Source: Alistipes sp. (GTDB lineage: Bacteria; Bacteroidota; Bacteroidia; Bacteroidales; Rikenellaceae). From it: 20,850 nt of DNA. Below the pieces are notes generated by a model. That model ran no database searches, was not told the origin of the DNA, and saw only the letters and a program-made list of their open reading frames with translations. Of this stretch, positions 1 through 9,346 are shown piece by piece. The stretch covers positions 1-20,850 of the forward strand of contig JAIEHQ010000026.1 in assembly GCA_029065825.1 (NCBI GenBank), in the 5' to 3' direction. The translations under genes and the position numbers were made by a program. Numbering within the stretch: the first letter of the stretch is position 1; every line of letters starts with the position of its first letter.

Positions 1-342
1 GCCTATGCCCGTCGTCCAGCCGTTGTAGCGGGTACGGCTGTTGCCGACTTTGTACTTGGCGAGGGTCGAGTGCAGCCCCCAGAACAGTCCTACGTGCGGC
101 TCGAAGCGCCAACGGCGCACGCCGACCGTCGCAGCGAGGATGTTGGCCCGCAGGCTCTCCGTAGAAATAGGATTCCAGTAGCCCGAAACATCTACCGACC
201 ACTTCTCCGCCACGGCGACATCGACGCCCGCGTTGAGCGTTCCCGTCGCCCAGCCCAGTGCATTGACACGCACGGCGGTGTATTGGGCCGATGCCGTGTG
301 CGCCGCAAGGACGCACAACAGCAAGATAAACAGCTTTCTCAT
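1..342 (-). CDS. DUF3575 family protein, cut by the window edge
   Basis: The reading frame opens at ATG 342-340 and stays open to base 1, giving 114 residues with no stop, so the C-terminus lies outside the window. It begins with a clear signal peptide (MRKLFILLLCVLAAHTASA, cleavage near residue 19). The segments RVNALGWATGTLNAGVDVAV and KWSVDVSGYWNPIS are what I recall as the DUF3575 signature, a Bacteroidales outer-envelope, beta-barrel-like family often encoded in fimbrial (Mfa/Fim-type) clusters. Only 11 bases separate it from the stop of the upstream DUF4906-type fragment on the same strand, so the two were probably one operon. Function is not established; a role in fimbria assembly or anchoring is inferred from context only. 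Confidence 0.75.
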   Translation of the reverse strand, partial: MRKLFILLLCVLAAHTASAQYTAVRVNALGWATGTLNAGVDVAVAEKWSVDVSGYWNPISTESLRANILAATVGVRRWRFEPHVGLFWGLHSTLAKYKVGNSRTRYNGWTTGIG

Positions 343-353
343 CTTCGCAGGGT

Positions 354-1709
354 TTAATCGGCGGAGGTCGTAGTCCGGTTGTTCGTCAGTTCTTCTTTCG
401 ACACGGCATCGTAGCCCGGAATCAGGGTCATGTTGGCTGTTGCGGTAAAGCTGTACGGATTGTCGGTCGATACGATACGGCGTATCATGGACGTTTCCGG
501 CTTGTCCCACCATACCGAAACGAGTCGCCCGTTTTTGCCGGATATGGTGCACCGACTGCCCGGCAGGACGATGAATGCCTGCTTGGATTCGTCTATCTGG
601 TATCCGCTCGGACAAGCGAACGACACTTCCTTGATCCGCGTGTAAATGTACACTCGCTCCGACTGGAATTTCGCATAGAGCGTGTCTACCCGAAAGTTCA
701 TCGGATGCCGGTACGGATTCGCATCCGACACCTTTTGCGTCAGCTCCTTGTCGGCATACCACCCCTGGAACGTGAAGCCGTCGTCGGGTACCGCTCGCAT
801 CTGCGGCCCGTCGTCGAGGGCGAGCATACGGACATAAGAAACACCTGCATTGGAATGTGAAATAGTGCGCACAGCCGAAATATCGTCAAGATAGCCGCCT
901 TTGTACTCCTTACCGTTCCAATAGGTGTAAACCGTCAGATGATTGTAGAAATCATGCGTAAACCGTTTCGTATAGGAGTAGCCGTTTCCGTTGGAGAGCG
1001 ACACGTCGTAGATCAGCCGATTGTTGGCGGACGTAAACACGCGCGGGTCGTAACATACGTTGAAAACGTAGTTGCCGGAGGGATCGGCCAGCCGAAGCGA
1101 TAGTCCGGGGGTGAGTGTTTTTTCATTGATATGGAAAGCATATTGCTGTCCCTGCATGAAGAGTATGTCTCCCGTCAATTCGCCCGTAATGTTGGGCTTG
1201 TCGACTTTGATGGTCAGATTATTCATGCCGCTTTTGTACCAGCAATACTCATTCAATGACGTATTGAAAGCCGGATCAGGAAGTTCGTCCGAGATCTCCG
1301 CACCGAACGAATGCACCCGTGCGTCGACTTCGTTTTTGCCTTTTATAGTGATGTTGAGTGTCTGTACCGAGTTGCGCCGCACATCGAAGTTCGAGGTGTT
1401 GTTCTCGCCCAGATAGACGTCGTATGTCAGTTGCAAGCCCTCTTGTTGTGCTTTGATCCGCACGAAAGTAGCACCTTGCGGAGCGTTCTCTGCACACTTC
1501 TGCTGCTGGGTCGTGATGGACGGCACGTCGCCCTGACAATTTTCCAGCAGATAAAACATTCGTGTTGCCGAGCGTAATTCCGACGATGCGATTGCCGCTG
1601 AGTTCATTGTGATGAAATTCTTGGCGACCTGCTCCGCCTCGAACAGCTTCGTCGTGACAAAGGAGCTAATCTTGATATAATTATAAAGCGGTCTTATGAC
1701 AGCCTGAAG
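354..1709 (-). pseudogene. 5'-truncated DUF4906 fimbrial-type surface protein
   Basis: From the first in-frame ATG (1607) the frame encodes 417 residues. Family-like sequence continues upstream of that ATG (TTKLFEAEQVAKNFIT) to about base 1690 with no start codon before the TGA at 1712-1710, so the true N-terminus, including any signal peptide, is missing. The segments FYLLENCQG (residues 18-26), ENAPQGAT (40-47) and YLGENNTSNFDVRRN (65-79) match my memory of DUF4906, found in FimB/Mfa-type fimbrial and adhesin proteins of Bacteroidales. Residues about 275-314 (GFTFQGWYAD ... DTLYAKF) look like a Listeria-Bacteroides (Flg_new) repeat of bacterial surface proteins. It was probably co-transcribed with the DUF3575 gene below. 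Translation from ATG 1607 would give a protein without an export signal, so I call it a remnant. The alternative is a silent cassette waiting for a promoter and N-terminus by recombination; nothing here proves that. Confidence 0.65.
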
Positions 1710-2513
1710 TCATTAGATACGTCAGATGCAAACTATGAAAAAACGCTTAAACAAAAAACAAAAGAATTGGTTAAGGCTATTCCGCTACGAAACAAGAATG
1801 CTTAACCCAATATGTGGCAAGACGTGGTTTATTGTTGGACTTATTTGAGAAGATATTAGGTAAACAAACTGACATCCAGATTGCTAATCCCGACAAACAT
1901 CGTGAAGATCTGCTTCATAATCTTTTTTTTCATCAACATTCTGAAGATAGCATCAATAGTGACTTGTGGATGTTGAATGAGGATTTTATTTATTTTAATG
2001 GAATATCTGAAGCTTTATTATCTAAAGTCCAAATAGATGGAGAGAACCTTTTTACTGATGAATTTGTAAAAAAAGAGGATGAATATTTGACATCTTTGGG
2101 AGAAGATAGAACTAAATTACGTCCTGACATTTTACTATTTCCATCCGAAGGAAAATGTATTATTATCGAGTTTAAAGCTCAAGAGGTCAATATATCAAAA
2201 TATTTAGATCAGATCAATAAATATGCAGGCTTAATCCTTAATTATGCACAACCGAAATATAATATGTCTGTTTTTTATGGATACTTAATAGGTGAAAGTA
2301 TTTGAACCGAGAGATGTTCAAATAGCTGACGGCCATTTTGAGAATGCTTATCAAATGGATTATATGTTTAAACCGGCTGACATAGTACGAAATTTTTTCG
2401 GACGGCCACATGGAAGTATATATACCGAGGTGATAAAATATTCTACTCTATTAGAACGGGCACGCCAACGCAATAGAATATTTCTTGAGAAATTGAATAT
2501 GATTAAACATTAA
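1671..2513 (+). pseudogene. Remnant of PD-(D/E)XK nuclease-like protein (C-terminal part), two frameshifts
   Basis: Three frames must be joined to rebuild the protein. Segment A (about 1671-1802) reads RSYDSLKSLDTSDANYEKTL ... ELVKAIPLRNKNA and then meets TAA. Segment B resumes one base out of frame (LTQYVARRG, open to 2305). Segment C (2292-2513) continues after a further one-base shift in a T run near 2301-2303 (GESI then EPRDV). Segment B carries RPDILLFPSEGKCIIIEFK, a PD...E-x-K pattern typical of the PD-(D/E)XK nuclease fold. From memory, the full-length Bacteroidetes relatives have a GHKL-type ATPase region at the N-terminus; that part is absent here, so this is the C-terminal remnant. 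GTG 1814 is the only start for segment B alone and is not convincing. The DNA is strikingly AT-rich compared with both sides, a sign of transfer. A former role in phage defence is a guess; the fold call is moderate and the pseudogene call firm. Confidence 0.6.
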
Positions 2514-2527
2514 TCCTGAGTCAAGTA

Positions 2528-2568
2528 AAAAAATAAGGTCGTATCATAAAGGTACGACCTTATTTTTT
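2528..2568. terminator. Bidirectional hairpin terminator between convergent genes
   Basis: A perfect 16-bp inverted repeat (arms 2528-2543 and 2553-2568, core ATAAGGTCGTA) encloses a 9-base loop. A-runs on one side and T-runs on the other give a U-tract in both directions. It lies between the stop of the nuclease-like remnant (2513, plus) and the stop of the RhuM-like gene (2571, minus), as expected for a shared terminator. Confidence 0.8.
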
Positions 2569-2570
2569 AA

Positions 2571-2954
2571 TCATCTGTTTGAAAAGCCAACATTGCATAA
2601 ATATATTTTAACTACCTTTTTATTTATCAAACTACTAATAATCTGGTCTGCAACCCATCGTCGGAACGCCTTGCTTGCAGGCGTGTCGATCCGAAAACAG
2701 AGTGCAATAATCATATCAAGATCATAGTATTCGACAACGTATCGGCGTCCATTACGCACTATACTTTGTTCTGTCCGCACCTCGCGTTTATCCAATTCGC
2801 ACTCGGAAAATATCTTTTCGATATGCCGTTCCACGCTTGCTCCCGTAACGTGGAATATCGATGCGATTTCTTCAACGGTCATCCATACCGTTCCGTCCGA
2901 AGACAAAGCCACTGCAACGTGGGTGGGTTCTATGATAATGGTACCTCGTTTCAT
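2571..2954 (-). CDS. RhuM-like small protein encoded with the integrase
   Basis: This 127-residue protein starts at ATG 2954 (MKRGTIIIEPTHVAVALS). That start lies 2 bases after the integrase stop and 7 bases after a GGAGG (2966-2962), so the two are translationally linked. The frame is open further upstream, but that part only overlaps the integrase in another frame. The pattern VWMTVEEIASIF (winged-helix-like, residues about 23-34), then RHIEKIFSECELD, then VVEYYDLDMIIALCFRID and FRRWVADQI resembles the N-terminal DNA-binding-like part of the virulence RhuM / phage antirepressor family. Full RhuM proteins are, from memory, more than twice this length. The gene is intact and much smaller than that family. 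A regulatory role for the mobile element is plausible but unproven. Confidence 0.65.
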   Translation of the reverse strand: MKRGTIIIEPTHVAVALSSDGTVWMTVEEIASIFHVTGASVERHIEKIFSECELDKREVRTEQSIVRNGRRYVVEYYDLDMIIALCFRIDTPASKAFRRWVADQIISSLINKKVVKIYLCNVGFSNR

Positions 2955-2956
2955 AG

Positions 2957-4176
2957 CTATTCCTCCAACGCTATTTTTTCGATTTCGCTTAATTGTCCCG
3001 CCAACGCTTGCATGTCCCGGCCTATTTTGTCGTTGGTAATGCGGGCATAGATTTGGGTCGTTACAATGTTTGTGTGGCCCAGCATTTTCGATACGGTCTC
3101 GATCGGCACTCCTTTGGCCAGCGTCATCGTCGTCGCAAACGTGTGGCGCGCAAGATGAAACGTGATGTTCTTCTCGATTCCGCATAGGTCGGCAATTTCT
3201 TTCAGATACGAATTGAGTTTCTGATTGCTCAGCACCGGCAGCAATCGACCGTCGGGCAGCGTTCCTTCGTATTTCTTCAAAAGCATTTCAGGTACTTTCA
3301 GCAGCGGCACGTTTACTGGCGTCTGCGTCTTGTGTCTGTGCGTCATGATCCACAGCTTGCCGTCGAACGAGGTGCGGATGTTTTCTTGGGTCAGATTCCG
3401 CACGTCGATATAGGCCAATCCCGTAAAGCACGCGAAGATAAACACGTCACGTACTTGTTCCAGCCGTACGCACAGCATCTTCTTTTGAAGAATGCGTTGC
3501 AGTTCTTCTTCGGTCAGGTAGCCGCGATCGACCTTTTTCAACCGGATTCGATAGTTGGCGAACGGATCGTTGAAAATCCAGCCGTTGTTCTTCGCCTCGA
3601 TAATAATCATTCGCAGCGTTTGCAGAAACTTGGCTGCCGTATTTTGACAGCATTGTTTTTCCGTCCGCAAATATTGTTCGAAGCTCACAAGAAACGAATG
3701 CGTTACTTCTTTCAGTGCCACATCTTTCACCCGATACTTCGCTTGAATGAACTCTTCCACCCTTCGGACGCAGCGGTCGTATTTGCGATAAGTGGCTGCA
3801 CTCTTGCTGATGCCTACCAGCTTCTGTACATCTTCGTTGTGTTTGCGAAACGTCCCCAACAAAGTCTGTTGCCGAATCGTTATTCCTAAAAAGGCGTTAC
3901 GTACCTTTTCCGCCGTTACATAGGCTTCGTATTTCTCGATTTCCCGATAGTGGTTGCGCAGGCTCGTCCGAATGTCGTCGAGCAGCGCGTTGAACTCGCG
4001 TGCGGCTTTCGTCGTGCCGAGCATCTTTTGATTCGTCGTATCCCACAGCTCCGGTTCGATGTCCAGCTTCGAGCTGAATTATTAACCGAGACTCGAATCA
4101 TAATGCCCGCTTTACCAGCTCTGTTTACTTGATTCTTTCGGGCATAGAAAAGAATCGTGAATGTGCTTTTGCTCAT
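2957..4176 (-). pseudogene. Tyrosine recombinase (Bacteroidetes integrase), frameshifted near its N-terminus
   Basis: The true start is ATG 4176-4174 (MSKSTFTILFYARKN), the usual beginning of Bacteroidetes integrases with an Arm DNA-binding domain. After RVSVN the frame is lost near 4078-4084, and the protein resumes in another frame as FSSKLDIEPELWDTTNQKML. Relatives have about five residues between these points (VNG..AQF), so a deletion of about 13 bases is inferred. The rest is complete: a SAM-like core-binding domain, then the catalytic domain with HLARH (H-x-x-R), LGHTN and the tyrosine in TTQIYARI. The first catalytic Arg position reads TGLAYIDV, without the usual Arg, as tolerated in some Bacteroidetes recombinases such as IntDOT. 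The internal ATG at 4024 could still yield a 355-residue protein lacking the Arm domain. The gene faces away from the tRNA-Ala, typical of an element integrated at a tRNA 3' end. Confidence 0.85.
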
Positions 4177-4201
4177 AATACCTCTCGTTTTGTTCCCGCC
4201 G

Positions 4202-4224
4202 GGCGATTTCAGTAACGAATCGCC
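4202..4224. repeat. Small inverted repeat upstream of the integrase
   Basis: GGCGATT (4202-4208) and AATCGCC (4218-4224) form a perfect 7-bp inverted repeat with a 9-base spacer, 25 bases upstream of the integrase start. It could be an operator for integrase expression or a hairpin in its leader. No function can be shown. Confidence 0.35.
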
Positions 4225-4310
4225 GTCGACAAAGAACCGGTTAATAATTGGTTTATGAGCAGACACTTTCAGGACAATAGGCGACAAATCAGCGACTTGC
4301 ATCGTAAATC

Positions 4311-4350
4311 GTTACTAAAATCCCAAAGTCGTTTTAGTAACGCGACTTTG
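4311..4350. repeat. Two interleaved inverted repeats between integrase and tRNA-Ala
   Basis: GTTACTAAAA (4311-4320) pairs with TTTTAGTAAC (4332-4341), a perfect 10-bp repeat. CAAAGTCG (4324-4331) pairs with CGACTTTG (4343-4350), a perfect 8-bp repeat. The arms alternate, so the two hairpins exclude each other or could form a pseudoknot in RNA. The site lies between the recombinase gene and the tRNA, where an attachment site, recombinase or excisionase binding site would be expected. It could also be an attenuator-like element for a transcript on either strand. Confidence 0.5.
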
Positions 4351-4400
4351 TCCGAACGGGGCTTTTTCGTGTCTTCCGGATGTCCGAGAGAAGAAAACGA

Positions 4401-4432
4401 AAATCCCGCAAAATCAAGGTTTTGCGGGATTT
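4401..4432. terminator. Hairpin terminator after tRNA-Ala
   Basis: A perfect 13-bp inverted repeat, AAATCCCGCAAAA (4401-4413) and TTTTGCGGGATTT (4420-4432), with a 6-base loop. It lies 36 bases beyond the tRNA 3' end in the direction of tRNA transcription (minus), and on that strand T-rich sequence follows. It is the likely terminator of the tRNA-Ala transcript. Confidence 0.7.
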
Positions 4433-4467
4433 GTCTTTGATTGGCTCCGATTTGTCTCGGATCGAAG

Positions 4468-4541
<74 letters not shown>

Positions 4542-4551
4542 ATTGCAGGTG

Positions 4552-4559
4552 CAAATATA
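4552..4559 (-). promoter_or_regulatory. -7 promoter box for tRNA-Ala
   Basis: The minus strand reads TATATTTG, a match to the Bacteroidetes -7 consensus TAnnTTTG, ending 10 bases before the tRNA 5' end. No clear -33 TTTG is seen; that region is occupied by a hairpin. Confidence 0.55.
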
Positions 4560-4604
4560 GGAATATTTTCGAAAAGACACACCTTTTCGCCGAAAAAATA
4601 TTCC
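4560..4604. repeat. Imperfect hairpin between tRNA-Ala promoter and katA
   Basis: The left arm GGAATATTTTCGAAAAG (4560-4576) and the right arm 4583-4604 (CTTTTCG ... ATATTCC) pair over about 17 positions around a 6-base loop, with a few unpaired bases in the right arm. The inner part (CGAAAAG/CTTTTCG) is perfect. It covers the expected -33 region of the tRNA promoter and lies 140 bases upstream of katA. It may be a regulator binding site for either gene. Confidence 0.4.
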
Positions 4605-4704
4605 AAAAAATCGGTTTCCGGGCTGAAAGGGCCTCCGAATGGCAGTTTTTTTGCAACCACGCTCCACGAAGCGGCCCTCGTCCGCAACGATCGACACGAA
4701 CAAT

Positions 4705-4727
4705 CCCGGTCGCGAAAGCGGTCCGGG
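4705..4727 (+). promoter_or_regulatory. GAAA-tetraloop hairpin in the katA leader
   Basis: CCCGGTCGC (4705-4713) and GCGGTCCGGG (4718-4727) form a GC-rich stem closed by a GAAA tetraloop, followed by an A-rich stretch and the katA ATG 17 bases later. A GNRA-capped stem so near the start could affect mRNA stability or translation. No known riboswitch or thermosensor is recognised. Confidence 0.35.
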
Positions 4728-4743
4728 CAAAAAAACAAAAGAT

Positions 4744-6255
4744 ATGAACGACAAGAAACTGACCTCCGAAAACGGACGGCCCATCGCCGACAACCAGAAC
4801 ATCCAGACGGCGGGAACACGCGGCCCGGTGGTATTGCAGGATACGTGGTATCTCGAAAAACTCGCCCACTTCGACCGCGAGGTAATCCCCGAGCGGCGCA
4901 TGCACGCCAAAGGTACGGGCGCATTCGGAACATTTACCGTCACGCACGACATCAGCCGTTACACCCGGGCCTCGATCTTCGCCGAGGTGGGCAAAAAGAC
5001 CGACTGCCTGGTACGTTTCTCGACCGTCGCGGGCGAGCGCGGCGCGGCCGATGCCGAACGCGACATCCGGGGCTTCGCCATGCGTTTCTACACCGACACG
5101 GGCAACTGGGATCTGGTGGGCAACAACACGCCCGTATTCTTCCTGCGCGACCCGCTCAAGTTCCCCGACCTGAACCACGCCATCAAGCGCGATCCCCGCA
5201 CCGGCATGCGCAGCCCGAACAGCAACTGGGACTTCTGGACACTGCTGCCCGAGGCGTTGCATCAGGTAACGATCACCATGTCGCCGCGAGGCATCCCCGC
5301 CTCGTTCCGCCACATGCACGGATTCGGCAGCCACACCTTCAGCTTCTACGACCGGGAGAACAAGCGCACGTGGGTAAAATTCCACCTGCGCACCCTCCAG
5401 GGGATCAAGAACCTGACCGATGCCGAGGCGGAGGCCGTCATCGCCAAAGACCGCGAGTCGAACCAGCGCGATCTCTTCGAGGCGATCGAACGGGGCGACT
5501 ACCCCCGCTGGCGGCTGCAGGTGCAGCTCATGACCGAGGAGCAGGCCCGCAACTACGAAATCAACCCCTTCGACCTGACCAAAGTGTGGTATCACGGCGA
5601 CTTCCCGCTACACGACGTGGGCATCCTCGAACTGAACCGCAACCCGGAGAACTTCTTCGCCGAGATCGAGCAGGCGGCCTTCAACCCGACGAACATCATC
5701 GACGGCATAGGCTTCTCGCCCGACAAGATGCTGCAGGGACGGCTCTTCTCCTACGGCGACGCACAGCGTTACCGACTGGGAGTGAACTACAACCTGATTC
5801 CGGTAAACCGGCCCCGCTGTCCGTTCCACGCCTACCACCGCGACGGCGCGATGCGCACCGACGACAACTACGGCGATGCCAAAGCCTACGAACCGAACAG
5901 CTACGGCGAATGGAAAGAAAGCCCGGAGATGCGGGAGCCGCCCCTGAAGACGAGCGGCGCGGTCTATAATTACGACGAACGCGAGTTCGACGACGACTAC
6001 TTCACGCAGCCGGGCAAGCTCTGGCGGCTCATGTCGGAGGCGGACCGGCGCGCCACCTGCGAAAACACGGCGCGCGCGATGGGCGACAGCGAACTTTTCA
6101 TCAAGCAGCGCCACGTACGCAACTGCTCCTATGCCGACGAGAACTACGGCAAGGGCGTGGCCCGCGCCCTGGGCATCGACTTCGAGGAGGCGATGCGGGC
6201 CGAAGACCCGGCCCGCCCCTCCTGGGATCCGCGCAACCGCAAGAAACAGCGGTAG
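4744..6255 (+). CDS. katA: Monofunctional haem catalase KatA
   Basis: Decomposes hydrogen peroxide to water and oxygen in the cytoplasm. The 503-residue product from ATG 4744 has the usual length of small-subunit catalases. The active-site His54 lies in ERRMHAKGTGAFGTF, the catalytic Asn is in DLVGNNTPVFF (about 127), and the proximal haem Tyr337 lies in RLFSYGDAQRYRLG. The NADPH-binding catalase core is complete through NRPRCPFHAYHRDG. An in-frame ATG exists at 4639, but the extra 35 residues (MAVFLQPRSTKRP...) are unlike catalase and overlap the leader hairpin, so 4744 is preferred. No signal peptide is seen. It is monocistronic, closed by a strong hairpin. Catalase in an anaerobe of this group protects against transient oxygen exposure; with the dismutase at 18.4-19.3 kb the window encodes both steps of superoxide removal. 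Confidence 0.97.
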   Translation: MNDKKLTSENGRPIADNQNIQTAGTRGPVVLQDTWYLEKLAHFDREVIPERRMHAKGTGAFGTFTVTHDISRYTRASIFAEVGKKTDCLVRFSTVAGERGAADAERDIRGFAMRFYTDTGNWDLVGNNTPVFFLRDPLKFPDLNHAIKRDPRTGMRSPNSNWDFWTLLPEALHQVTITMSPRGIPASFRHMHGFGSHTFSFYDRENKRTWVKFHLRTLQGIKNLTDAEAEAVIAKDRESNQRDLFEAIERGDYPRWRLQVQLMTEEQARNYEINPFDLTKVWYHGDFPLHDVGILELNRNPENFFAEIEQAAFNPTNIIDGIGFSPDKMLQGRLFSYGDAQRYRLGVNYNLIPVNRPRCPFHAYHRDGAMRTDDNYGDAKAYEPNSYGEWKESPEMREPPLKTSGAVYNYDEREFDDDYFTQPGKLWRLMSEADRRATCENTARAMGDSELFIKQRHVRNCSYADENYGKGVARALGIDFEEAMRAEDPARPSWDPRNRKKQR

Positions 6256-6273
6256 CAAGCCTGCAAAAAGCAC

Positions 6274-6312
6274 GGCAAGGCCCCGGAATCCGTTCGATTC
6301 CGGGGCCTTGCC
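6274..6312. terminator. Strong hairpin after katA
   Basis: A perfect 17-bp inverted repeat (arms 6274-6290 and 6296-6312, core GGCAAGGCCCCGGAATC) with a 5-base loop begins 18 bases after the katA stop. No long T-tract follows, as is frequent in GC-rich Bacteroidales. It lies between convergent katA and the helicase gene and may serve both. The remaining 128 bases to the helicase stop show nothing else. Confidence 0.75.
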
Positions 6313-6440
6313 ATACCGCCCGCGATCGGCATCCGCCGATTCGGAACATCCTCCTCCGGGGACCATGCGGCCGGCGTGCAGCCGGGCCGGAAGTTCCGCC
6401 CGTCGAAAGCACCGGAAGGCATCCGACGGGACTGCTCCGG

Positions 6441-7862
<1,422 letters not shown>

Positions 7863-7936
7863 AAACAACTCTCATAATAAGGGTTCCCCGCGACTTCGGC
7901 CCGTTCCCGGGAGCGTGCGCGGCGGTTCCCGCATTT

Positions 7937-9319
7937 CTAAAATTCATAGGGATGGGTCCGCTCCAGCAGCTCGCCCTGCAGCGTCGCCGACGACGCGCCG
8001 ACGACACGCACCCGCACGTAATCGCCCGCCCGGCAGTCGGCCCGATCGAACACCACCACCTTGTTCTGCGACGTGCGGCCGAACAGCTGACGGTCGCTCC
8101 GCTTCGATACGCCCTCGACCAGAATCTCGAACTCGCGGCCCACGTCGCGGGCATTGCTGCGGGCCGAAAGTTCGTTCTGGAGGGCGATGATCTCGTTCAG
8201 CCGAGCCGTTTTGACCGGCTCCCCGATATCGTCGGGCATGTGGCGCTGGGCGAAGGTTCCGGGACGCTCGGAATACTTGAACATGTAGGCGAACTCGTAG
8301 CCCACCTCCTCCATGAGCGACAGCGTCGCCCGATGGTCCTCCTGCGTCTCGGTGCAGAAGCCGGCGATCAGGTCGGTCGTTATGGCGCAGTCGGGCAGGT
8401 AGCGGCGGATGGCCGCGATACGGTCGAGGTACCACTCCCGGGTGTATTTGCGGTTCATCTTCTCCAACATGCGGGTCGATCCCGACTGTGCCGGCAGGTG
8501 GATGCAGCGGCAGATGTTGGGCATCGCGGCCATCGCCTCCAGCAGCCGGTCGCTCATGTCCTTCGGATGGGAGGTGGCGAAGCGCACCCGCAGCAGCGGC
8601 GAGACCTCGGCCACCATGCGGATCAGCTCCGGGAAACCGGTCTGCTCCCAGCGGTAGGAATTGACGTTTTGCCCGAGCAGCGTGACCTCGCGGTAGCCGT
8701 TGGCGAAGAGCGTGCGCACCTCCTCCAGAATCGTCTGCGGATCGCGGCTGCGCTCCACGCCCCGCGTATAGGGCACCACGCAGTAGGAGCAGTAGTTGTT
8801 GCAGCCGCGCATGATGGCCACGTAGCCGCTCACGCCGTTGCGGTCCAGACGCACGGGCGCGATCTCGGCATAGGTCTCCTCGCGCGAGAGCAGGACATTG
8901 ACCCCCTGAGTCCCCGCCTCCGCCTCGCGGACCAGGCGGGGAAGATCGCGGTAGGCATCCGGTCCGGCCACGACATCGACCGGATGGTCGCCCTCCAGCA
9001 GCCGCTCCTTCAGCCGCTCGGCCATACAGCCGATCACGCCGACGAGCATCCCCCGGCGACGGCGGCGCAGGTGGTCCAGCTCGCGCAGACGGCCCCAGAT
9101 ACGCTGTTCGGCATTGTCGCGGATCGAGCAGGTGTTGAGCAGCACCACGTCCGCCTCGTCGAGCCGGTCGGTGTAGAGGTAACCCTCCCGCTGCATGATC
9201 GAAACGACGATCTCGGTGTCGCCGACATTCATCTGGCATCCGTACGTTTCGACGAAGAGCTTGCGTCCCACGCCCTGCAGCGGACGCAGCGCGTTCAGTT
9301 TCATTGTATCCATAATCAT
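7937..9319 (-). CDS. miaB: tRNA-2-methylthio-N6-dimethylallyladenosine synthase MiaB
   Basis: Radical-SAM methylthiotransferase that turns i6A37 into ms2i6A37 in tRNAs reading UNN codons. In the 460-residue product the N-terminal MTTase domain carries the three cluster-binding cysteines C28 (TYGCQMN), C64 (NTCSIRDNAE) and C98 (IGCMAER). The radical-SAM motif RGCNNYCSYC supplies C173, C177 and C180 for the second 4Fe-4S cluster. The C-terminal part (GREFEILVEGVSK onward) is a TRAM domain that binds tRNA. NTCSIRDNAE, MRGCNNYCSYCVVPYTRG and the length favour MiaB over the related MtaB or RimO. Three in-frame ATGs (9319, 9313, 9304) compete for the start; the first is given. It is followed by the helicase gene and preceded by the yitT-like gene on the same strand, with a hairpin between the latter two. 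Confidence 0.95.
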   Translation of the reverse strand: MIMDTMKLNALRPLQGVGRKLFVETYGCQMNVGDTEIVVSIMQREGYLYTDRLDEADVVLLNTCSIRDNAEQRIWGRLRELDHLRRRRRGMLVGVIGCMAERLKERLLEGDHPVDVVAGPDAYRDLPRLVREAEAGTQGVNVLLSREETYAEIAPVRLDRNGVSGYVAIMRGCNNYCSYCVVPYTRGVERSRDPQTILEEVRTLFANGYREVTLLGQNVNSYRWEQTGFPELIRMVAEVSPLLRVRFATSHPKDMSDRLLEAMAAMPNICRCIHLPAQSGSTRMLEKMNRKYTREWYLDRIAAIRRYLPDCAITTDLIAGFCTETQEDHRATLSLMEEVGYEFAYMFKYSERPGTFAQRHMPDDIGEPVKTARLNEIIALQNELSARSNARDVGREFEILVEGVSKRSDRQLFGRTSQNKVVVFDRADCRAGDYVRVRVVGASSATLQGELLERTHPYEF

Positions 9320-9346
9320 ATCCGGGCTTTCCGCCCCTGTATTACA

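Noticed and set aside
2571..3185. Longer 204-residue version of the RhuM-like protein
   Set aside because: The extra 77 residues overlap the integrase in another frame and are low-complexity His/Arg/Asp sequence; ATG 2954 with GGAGG upstream is a better start.
4639..4743. N-terminal extension of catalase from an upstream in-frame ATG
   Set aside because: Residues are unlike catalase and cover the leader with its hairpin.
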